Below are positions 6,104 through 10,206 of a stretch of DNA of 10,206 nucleotides, piece by piece. Every line of letters starts with the position of its first letter. Position 1 is the first letter of the stretch. Source of the DNA: JBKPRX01 sp046734795 (GTDB lineage: Bacteria; Actinomycetota; Thermoleophilia; Gaiellales; Gaiellaceae); the NCBI GenBank assembly GCA_046734795.1, contig JBKPRX010000141.1, positions 1-10,206 of the forward strand, written 5' to 3'. Both the position numbers and the translations under genes were made by a program. The notes beneath the pieces are model-generated. The model did no database searches, was not told the DNA's origin, and worked only from the letters and a program-made list of their open reading frames with translations.

Positions 6104-6915
6104 GAGTCGCCGCGAACGGTCTCGAGTTCGAGCTCGTTGACGAAGGCGAAGGACAGCCCGTCCTCTTTCTCCACGGGTTCCCCGACACGTCGAAGCTGTG
6201 GCGCCCGCAAGTGGACGCGCTCACCTCGGCCGGGTATCGCGCGCTCGCCCCGGACCTGCGCGGTCGTGGACAGAGCGATCGTCCGACCAACGTCGACGGG
6301 TACCGCCTCTCGACGATCGTCAAGGACGTCGTCGGGATCATGGACGCGCGCGGTGTCGAACGCGCACATGTCGTCGCGCACGACTGGGGCGCGGGCCTTG
6401 CGTGGCTCTTCGCGTCGCTCGAGCCGAACCGCGTCGACCATCTCGTCGTCGTCTCGGTTGGCTTTCCGAACGCGGCGCTACCGGAGCTCGAGGCGCTCCA
6501 AAAGGGTTGGTACCGGCTGCTCTTCCTCTTCGACGGGATCGCCGAGGAGCTGATGCAGCGCGACGACTGGTACTTCATGCGCGAGTACTTCGGCGACGAC
6601 GCCGTCGACGTCGAGACGACGATCCGCGAGCTCTCGCAGCCCGGCGCGCTCACGGCCGGACTCAACTGGTACCGCGCGAACATCCGACCGGAACGACTGA
6701 TCGGACCACCGAGCGAGCTGCCCGACGTGCAGGCGCCGACGCTCGGCATCTTCGGGCTCCGCGACCCCTATCTCGCCGAGTCGGCGATGCTCGCGAGCGA
6801 AGGCCGAGTCAAAGGCGGCTGGCGCTACGAGTCCTTCGACGCGGGCCACTGGGTGATGCTCGAGCACCCGGAGCGCTTCAACGAGCTCTTGCTCGAGTTC
6901 CTGCCGCGGCTCTAG
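6100..6915 (+). CDS. Alpha/beta hydrolase, epoxide hydrolase-like
   Basis: A 271-residue alpha/beta-hydrolase of the epoxide hydrolase/haloalkane dehalogenase group. The oxyanion-side motif HGFPD is at 25-29, the nucleophile is Asp95 in VAHDWGAG (an aspartate, so not a serine esterase), the acid is probably Asp222 in GLRDPY, and the catalytic histidine is His250 in DAGHW. The cap region has tyrosines at 138 and 191 (GWYR, NWYRAN), the latter placed like the ring-opening tyrosine of epoxide hydrolases. HDWG fits epoxide hydrolases better than fluoroacetate dehalogenases, which usually have HDRG. Likely activity: hydrolysis of an epoxide to a diol by an alkyl-enzyme ester, cytosolic. The GTG at 6100 overlaps the synthetase stop as GTGA, so the two are made together; this suggests a shared catabolic route for a lipid or aromatic acid, which is an inference. 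Confidence 0.9.
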   Translation: MRVAANGLEFELVDEGEGQPVLFLHGFPDTSKLWRPQVDALTSAGYRALAPDLRGRGQSDRPTNVDGYRLSTIVKDVVGIMDARGVERAHVVAHDWGAGLAWLFASLEPNRVDHLVVVSVGFPNAALPELEALQKGWYRLLFLFDGIAEELMQRDDWYFMREYFGDDAVDVETTIRELSQPGALTAGLNWYRANIRPERLIGPPSELPDVQAPTLGIFGLRDPYLAESAMLASEGRVKGGWRYESFDAGHWVMLEHPERFNELLLEFLPRL

Positions 6916-6945
6916 CTCTCGACGAGCGGCCGGAGGTGGCGGTGG

Positions 6946-6951
6946 TAGGCT
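6946..6951 (+). promoter_or_regulatory. Putative -10 box TAGGCT of the FmdB-type gene
   Basis: TAGGCT matches TANNNT and ends 6 nt before the GTG at 6958. It lies in the 42-bp gap after the hydrolase gene, suggesting that a new leaderless transcript starts here. GGAGG at 6932-6936 is too far (21 nt) to be the ribosome binding site. Confidence 0.5.
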
Positions 6952-6957
6952 CACGGC

Positions 6958-7164
6958 GTGCCGATCTACGAGTACGTCTGCATGCAGTGCGAGTCGCATT
7001 TCGAGGAGCTCGTCCGGGGCGACGAGCAGGTCGCCTGCCCGGACTGCGCAGCCACGAACGTGCGGCGCCAGCTCTCGGTCTTCGCCGCCCACGGCGTCGC
7101 GTCGCAGCCGAGCTTCGGCGGCGGCGGCGGTTGCTGCGGCGGCAGCTGCGGCTGCGGCCACTGA
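6958..7164 (+). CDS. FmdB-family small zinc ribbon protein
   Basis: A 68-residue protein starting MPIYEYVCMQC, the hallmark of the FmdB/CxxC-CxxC regulatory protein family (putative regulators; the name comes from the Methylophilus fmdB gene next to an amide/urea porin gene). The zinc ribbon is formed by Cys8, Cys11, Cys27 and Cys30 (CMQC and CPDC). After a short linker it ends in a Gly/Cys-rich tail with Cys59, Cys60, Cys64, Cys66 and terminal His68, a tail form common in actinobacterial members and possibly a second metal site. The GTG at 6958 is fixed by the conserved N-terminus and is preceded by a TAGGCT box. It stands alone between the hydrolase and the uracil glycosylase genes. The molecular role is unknown; nucleic-acid or protein contact through the ribbon is a guess. 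Confidence 0.92.
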   Translation: MPIYEYVCMQCESHFEELVRGDEQVACPDCAATNVRRQLSVFAAHGVASQPSFGGGGGCCGGSCGCGH

Positions 7165-7204
7165 CGCCCGCGGCGGCCGACTGGTGATCGTCCGGACGGA
7201 CGCC

Positions 7205-7210
7205 TAGACT
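7205..7210 (+). promoter_or_regulatory. Putative -10 box TAGACT of the uracil-DNA glycosylase gene
   Basis: TAGACT matches TANNNT and ends 8 nt before the ATG at 7219; no Shine-Dalgarno is present. A weak -35 candidate TGGTGA (7182-7187) is 17 bp upstream, and the 10-bp palindrome CGTCCGGACG (7189-7198) fills the spacer. Confidence 0.5.
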
Positions 7211-7218
7211 CGGCGCCC

Positions 7219-7875
7219 ATGACGGCCGCTGAGCTCCTCTCGTACGCAGACGAAGCCGCCGGCTGCACGCGCTGCCGGCTCGCGCAGGGCCGCACGCAGG
7301 TCGTCTTCGGATCCGGCAGCCCTACCGCCGACCTGATGTTCGTCGGCGAGGCGCCGGGCTTCCACGAGGACAAGCAGGGCATCCCGTTCGTCGGCCAAGC
7401 CGGGAAGCTGCTCGAGAAGCTGCTGAACGGCATCGGCCTCGAGCGTCACGACGTCTACATCGCGAACGTGCTCAAGTGCCGCCCGCCGGGAAACCGCGAC
7501 CCGCAGCCCGACGAGATCGAGTCGTGCGAGCCGCATCTCTTCCGTCAGATCGAGCTGATCGAGCCGACTGTGGTCGCGACGCTCGGGAACTTCGCGACGA
7601 AGCTCCTCTCTGGTCGCCCCACGGGAATCACACGCGTGCACGGGCAAGAGCAGGAGACGACGATCGGAGGCCGCACGGTGATCCTCTATCCGCTCTACCA
7701 CCCCGCGGCGGCGCTCTATACGCCGGCAATGTTGAAGGTGCTCGAGTCGGACTTCGCGCGTCTGCCCGAGCTGCTCGGTCGTGAGCTGCTTGCGAACGTG
7801 CTCGCCGAGCACGAAGCGGAACCGCTCGCCGAGCTTGCGCGCCAGCAGCCGGCCGTTCAGCTCGGCCTCTTCTAG
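7219..7875 (+). CDS. Type-4 uracil-DNA glycosylase (iron-sulfur)
   Basis: Removes uracil from DNA to start base excision repair of deaminated cytosine. The 218-residue protein has the family-4 marks: GEAPG at 43-47 followed by HEDKQGIPFVGQAGKLL, the active-site HPAA at 161-164, and four cysteines (Cys16, Cys19, Cys87 in LKCRPP, Cys103 in ESCEP) in the spacing that holds the 4Fe-4S cluster. Length is usual to slightly long; the extra part is a charged C-terminal tail of about 30 residues ending in QLGLF at 214-218, which matches the bacterial sliding-clamp-binding pentapeptide (QL-S/D-LF type). The ATG at 7219 is supported by the CxxC placement and by the -10 box 8 nt upstream. Transcribed on its own between FmdB and the t6A genes, with short gaps on both sides. 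Confidence 0.96.
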   Translation: MTAAELLSYADEAAGCTRCRLAQGRTQVVFGSGSPTADLMFVGEAPGFHEDKQGIPFVGQAGKLLEKLLNGIGLERHDVYIANVLKCRPPGNRDPQPDEIESCEPHLFRQIELIEPTVVATLGNFATKLLSGRPTGITRVHGQEQETTIGGRTVILYPLYHPAAALYTPAMLKVLESDFARLPELLGRELLANVLAEHEAEPLAELARQQPAVQLGLF

Positions 7876-7912
7876 CGCCTGGGGCTCGGGCCGGCGACGC
7901 ACGGAGGCACGC

Positions 7913-7950
7913 CGCTCTCGCACGACGTCGTCCTCGGCGACCAGAGAGCG
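7913..7950. repeat. Nested inverted repeat in the gap before tsaE
   Basis: The 94-bp gap 7876-7969 holds the arms CGCTCTC (7913-7919) and GAGAGCG (7944-7950), perfectly complementary with 24 nt between. Inside lie the palindrome ACGACGTCGT (7922-7931) and a small stem GTCG/CGAC (7927-7930 with 7938-7941). It ends 6 bp before the tsaE -10 box. It may be an operator for the t6A operon or a weak transcript end for the glycosylase gene; there is no T-tract. Confidence 0.4.
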
Positions 7951-7956
7951 CATCGC

Positions 7957-7962
7957 TAGCGT
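7957..7962 (+). promoter_or_regulatory. Putative -10 box TAGCGT of the tsaE operon
   Basis: TAGCGT matches TANNNT and ends 7 nt before the GTG at 7970, with no Shine-Dalgarno in between. It supports this GTG as the tsaE start and a leaderless operon transcript. Confidence 0.5.
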
Positions 7963-7969
7963 CTCCTCC

Positions 7970-8395
7970 GTGGAGACCCAGACGGCGACAGCCGAAGAGA
8001 CGGAGGCGCTGGCGGCGCGCCTCGCCCTAACGCTCGGGAACGGCGACGTCGTGGGCGTATCGGGCGAACTCGGTGCAGGCAAGACGACGTTCGTCCGCGG
8101 TGCGTGTCGCGCCCTCGGCGTCGAAGGCAAGGTGACGAGCCCGTCGTTCACGATCGGCCACCGCTACCGCGGTCGCGACATCGAGATCTCGCATCTCGAC
8201 CTCTACCGCTTTCAAGGCGTTTCGGCGGCGGAGTGGGGCGACCTCGAGCCGTACTTCGACGACGCGATCGTCTTCGTCGAATGGCCCGAGGCCGGCGAGG
8301 GCGTGTTGCCGCCTGCGCGCGTCGCCGTGCGTTTGCGTCATGCTGAGAACGGCCGCAGGCAAATCACGATCGACGGTGCTGACACTCGCATTTGA
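7970..8395 (+). CDS. tsaE: tRNA threonylcarbamoyladenosine biosynthesis ATPase TsaE
   Basis: TsaE is the small P-loop ATPase needed for repeated turnover of the TsaB-TsaD complex, which adds the threonylcarbamoyl group to A37 of ANN-decoding tRNAs. The 141-residue product has the Walker A GELGAGKTT at 32-40, VTSPSFT at 55-61, HLDLYR at 75-80 and the VEWPE motif at 103-107, all typical; length is normal for the family. The GTG at 7970 is chosen because the open frame further upstream (to 7781) overlaps the glycosylase gene and encodes Ser/Arg-rich noise, and because a -10-like TAGCGT stands 7 nt before it. First gene of the t6A operon; its 3' end overlaps tsaB by 20 bp. Confidence 0.95.
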   Translation: METQTATAEETEALAARLALTLGNGDVVGVSGELGAGKTTFVRGACRALGVEGKVTSPSFTIGHRYRGRDIEISHLDLYRFQGVSAAEWGDLEPYFDDAIVFVEWPEAGEGVLPPARVAVRLRHAENGRRQITIDGADTRI

Positions 8396-8981
8396 CACTG
8401 CGACCGACGTTGCGACGAGCGCGCTCGTCGACGACGAAGAGGTCCTCGCCGAGCGCTCGTCGCGGCCGCTGACGCTGCTCGAAGACGTCGACGCGCTCTT
8501 CCGTCAGGGTGGCGCGTCCCCGCGTGACCTCGACGCGATCGCCGTCGGCGTCGGCCCGGGTAGCTTCACCGGAATCCGGATGGGTCTTGCGACGGCGCGT
8601 GCCCTCGCATTCGCGCTCCGTGTCCACGGCGACGGCGTCTCGACGCTCGACGCGCTCGCGGCCGGCGCGCCAGGCGCAGTTCCGATCGTCGATGCGAAGC
8701 GCCGCGAGGTGTTCGCACTCGTCGACGGCAGCGCCCGCGTGCTCGCACCGGCCGAGCTCGTCCAGAGGCTCGATCCAGGAACGGCGTGCGTCGGCGACGG
8801 CGCAGTGCGCTACCGCGCGGTTCTCGAGGAGCGCGGCCTCGTCGTGCCGCCGGACAGCGACGAGCGTCACGTTGCGCGCGCACGCTTCCACGCTGCGCTC
8901 GTGAAGAACCTGCGGCCGCTCGACGAGATCGAGCCGATGTACTTGCGCATCCCGGACGCAGAGCGGAGCGTACGGCCGTGA
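8376..8981 (+). CDS. tsaB: tRNA threonylcarbamoyladenosine biosynthesis protein TsaB
   Basis: TsaB is the inactive ASKHA-fold partner that dimerises with TsaD and scaffolds the t6A complex. The 201-residue product begins V-L-T-L-A-F-D-T-A-T, the conserved first strand, followed by GVGPGSFTGIRMG at 58-70, DAKRREVF at 106-113 and a C-terminal EPMYLR at 186-191, all standard for TsaB. Length is slightly shorter than E. coli TsaB (about 231). The GTG at 8376 is preferred to an upstream ATG at 8340 because the family start strand follows directly. It overlaps tsaE by 20 bp, and its stop overlaps the rimI start as GTGA, so translation of the three is coupled. Confidence 0.95.
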   Translation: MLTLAFDTATDVATSALVDDEEVLAERSSRPLTLLEDVDALFRQGGASPRDLDAIAVGVGPGSFTGIRMGLATARALAFALRVHGDGVSTLDALAAGAPGAVPIVDAKRREVFALVDGSARVLAPAELVQRLDPGTACVGDGAVRYRAVLEERGLVVPPDSDERHVARARFHAALVKNLRPLDEIEPMYLRIPDAERSVRP

Positions 8982-9463
8982 CCACGATCCATCTCCGGCG
9001 CTTGACGCACGCGGAGCTCGAGGCGATCGAGACGATCGAGCGCCGCTCGTATCCCACGCCCTGGTCGCGCTCGATGTTCGCAGGCGAGCTCGCGAAGCCC
9101 TCGTCGATCTGCCTCGGTGCGTTCGAAGCGGACGGCGACGAAGGCGAGGGACCGTTGATCGGCTACCTGATCGTGTCTCGCTACGTCGATGCATGGCACG
9201 TGATGAACGTCGCCGTCGATCCCGACCATCGCGGGCGCGGCGTCGGCGCGATGATGCTCGAGCGCCTCTTCGAAGTGACTGCGCACGACGCACGCCGTGG
9301 CTACACGCTCGAAGTCCGTGTCTCGAACGAAACGGCGATTCGGTTGTACGAGCGCCTCGGCTTCGAGTCCCGCGGAATCCGGCGCGGCTATTACACGGAC
9401 AACCGCGAAGACGCGCTGATCATGTGGAAGGACCCGGTCGCAGCCGGCGAGCCCGATGCGTGA
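8978..9463 (+). CDS. rimI: Ribosomal-protein-alanine N-acetyltransferase-like GNAT protein RimI
   Basis: A 161-residue GNAT acetyltransferase. RimI in E. coli acetylates the N-terminal alanine of ribosomal protein S18 with acetyl-CoA; homologues commonly sit beside tsaB/tsaD. Visible: NVAVDPDHRGRGVGAMML at 77-94, with the acetyl-CoA pyrophosphate loop RGRGVG at 85-90; LEVRVSNETAIRLYERLGF at 111-129; and the RimI-typical end YYTDNREDALIM at 138-149 with tyrosines in place for catalysis. The GTG at 8978 forms a GTGA overlap with tsaB and has GGAG 9 nt upstream; the longer open frame back to 8786 lies within tsaB. The last 8 bases overlap the start of the phosphatase gene. The substrate here need not be S18; N-terminal specificity can be broader in this family. 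Confidence 0.94.
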   Translation: MTTIHLRRLTHAELEAIETIERRSYPTPWSRSMFAGELAKPSSICLGAFEADGDEGEGPLIGYLIVSRYVDAWHVMNVAVDPDHRGRGVGAMMLERLFEVTAHDARRGYTLEVRVSNETAIRLYERLGFESRGIRRGYYTDNREDALIMWKDPVAAGEPDA

Positions 9464-10151
9464 GCTTCGCTGGGAGGGCTGTCTGAACGTCCGCGACCTC
9501 GGCGGTCTGCCGCTCGAGCGCGGCGGCGAGACGCAGTACCGCGTGCTCGTCCGCGCCGACGACATCACGCGACTCAGCCCGCAGGGCCTCGGCGCCATGC
9601 GTGCGTACGGCGTCACGACCGTCGTCGATCTGCGCTGCCCGACCGAGGGCAACTGTCTCGACGGCGCGGTTCGCGCGCCCGTGTTCCGCTACGACGACGC
9701 AGACTTCATGCGCGCTGCGCACGCGCGCGCCGGCCAGGACGATTTCTACGTGTTGCTGCTCGAGTGGTCGCAGTCGCTCTTCGCACGTGTGGTCGAGACG
9801 CTTGCGGAGTCGGAAGACGCCGCGCTCTTCCATTGCACGGCAGGCCGCGACCGAACCGGCCTCGTCGCCGCGCTCGCGCTTTCGATCGCCGGGGTTCGGC
9901 GGGATGCCCTCGTCGAGGACTACGTCGCGTCGCGTGCCGCTCTGCAGCCGCGCTACGACGCGCTGATCGCGGCCGCAACGGACGACGCGGAGCGCGAGTG
10001 GCTCTCTCGCGAGAACGAATGCGCGGCGGAGAAGATGCAAGGCGCGCTCGATCATCTGCAGAGCGAGTACGGCGGCGCTGCGGGCTACCTGCGAGCGGGC
10101 GGCGCCGACGCGGCTGCGCTCGAGCGGCTGCGCATGCGTCTCGCTGCATGA
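9456..10151 (+). CDS. Tyrosine-protein phosphatase, Y_phosphatase3/MptpB-like, inside the t6A operon
   Basis: A 231-residue phosphatase of the family that includes Mycobacterium PtpB: an N-terminal NVRDLGGL at 11-18, VVDLR at 56-60, and the cysteine P-loop HCTAGRDRTG at 126-135 with nucleophile Cys127 and phosphate-binding Arg133. It should hydrolyse phosphotyrosine, other phosphoprotein or phosphoinositide-type substrates; the natural substrate is unknown. No signal peptide or membrane segment is visible, so it is probably cytosolic. The ATG at 9456 overlaps the rimI stop by 8 bp, and its own stop overlaps the tsaD start as ATGA, so it is a tightly coupled member of the operon and not a casual neighbour. 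Base composition and codon style match the flanking genes, so there is no sign of recent insertion. Why a phosphatase is made with the tRNA-modification proteins is not known to me. Confidence 0.92.
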   Translation: MRELRWEGCLNVRDLGGLPLERGGETQYRVLVRADDITRLSPQGLGAMRAYGVTTVVDLRCPTEGNCLDGAVRAPVFRYDDADFMRAAHARAGQDDFYVLLLEWSQSLFARVVETLAESEDAALFHCTAGRDRTGLVAALALSIAGVRRDALVEDYVASRAALQPRYDALIAAATDDAEREWLSRENECAAEKMQGALDHLQSEYGGAAGYLRAGGADAAALERLRMRLAA

Positions 10152-10206
10152 TCCTGGCGCTCGAGACCTCGTGCGACGAGACGGCAGCTGCAGTCGTGAG
10201 CGGCGA
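10148..10206 (+). CDS. tsaD: tRNA N6-adenosine threonylcarbamoyltransferase TsaD, N-terminus only (cut by window end)
   Basis: Only 19 codons are visible, but the reading MILALETSCDETAAAVVSG is the highly conserved TsaD (Kae1/YgjD) N-terminus with its first ASKHA phosphate loop. TsaD carries the catalytic transfer of the threonylcarbamoyl group to tRNA A37 with TsaB and TsaE, both encoded just upstream. The ATG overlaps the stop of the phosphatase gene as ATGA. The gene runs off the right edge. Confidence 0.94.
   Translation, partial: MILALETSCDETAAAVVSG

Noticed and set aside
6193..6915. Hydrolase read as fluoroacetate or haloalkane dehalogenase
   Set aside because: The nucleophile motif is HDWG without the arginine typical of fluoroacetate dehalogenases, and a cap tyrosine fits epoxide hydrolases better; dehalogenase activity is not excluded but is less likely.
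6914..6926. Small hairpin GCTC/GAGC after the hydrolase stop as a terminator
   Set aside because: Only four base pairs and no T-tract follows.
6198..7187. Forward frame across the hydrolase and FmdB genes in another phase
   Set aside because: Arginine-rich translation typical of an off-frame reading; the real genes in this stretch carry full motif sets.
8364..9293. Long minus-strand frame opposite tsaB and rimI
   Set aside because: Arg-rich shadow of two firmly identified genes; no domain or ribosome binding signal.

Overview
The window is ordinary-looking, very GC-rich chromosomal DNA, almost completely coding (no gap above 94 bp), with GTG and ATG starts in similar numbers, many 4-base start/stop overlaps and no mobile elements, CRISPR, tRNA or rRNA genes that I can see. 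The gene families (type-4 uracil-DNA glycosylase, FmdB zinc ribbon with a Cys/Gly tail, Yip1 membrane protein, a DUF2520 protein next to panCB, leaderless-looking promoters) suggest a high-GC Gram-positive-type bacterium (Actinobacteriota, perhaps Thermoleophilia). This placement is an inference from style and content, not a phylogenetic result.

Layout. (1) 2-988 (+): the 3' end of uvrA. (2) 993-1400 (-): a PaaI-type hotdog thioesterase, convergent with uvrA. (3) 1452-2117 (+): a Yip1-family membrane protein, whose 3' end overlaps that of panB. (4) 4470 down to 2094 (-): a three-gene pantothenate operon, DUF2520/Rossmann protein - panC - panB, both junctions being GTGA overlaps. (5) 4529-6915 (+): a class I acyl-CoA synthetase translationally coupled to an epoxide-hydrolase-like alpha/beta hydrolase. 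(6) 6958-7164 (+): FmdB zinc ribbon. (7) 7219-7875 (+): type-4 uracil-DNA glycosylase ending in a clamp-binding-like QLGLF. (8) 7970 to the window end (+): tsaE - tsaB - rimI - tyrosine phosphatase - tsaD, the t6A tRNA-modification operon with a phosphatase gene placed inside it.

How the genes work together. TsaE, TsaB and TsaD act together to make N6-threonylcarbamoyl-adenosine on ANN-decoding tRNAs; RimI is their usual genomic companion. PanB and PanC make ketopantoate and pantothenate; the missing step between them, ketopantoate to pantoate, is a plausible job for the coupled DUF2520 Rossmann protein. UvrA and the uracil glycosylase are both DNA repair proteins but sit in separate units.

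The most interesting signals are: a TANNNT -10 box placed 6-8 nt before the start codon of five forward-strand genes, which suggests leaderless transcription; a back-to-back promoter at 4512-4521 in which the -10 boxes of the pan operon and the acyl-CoA synthetase share the same TA step; the phosphatase embedded in the t6A operon; and the DUF2520 gene as candidate ketopantoate reductase. I found no convincing evidence of a wholly new system.
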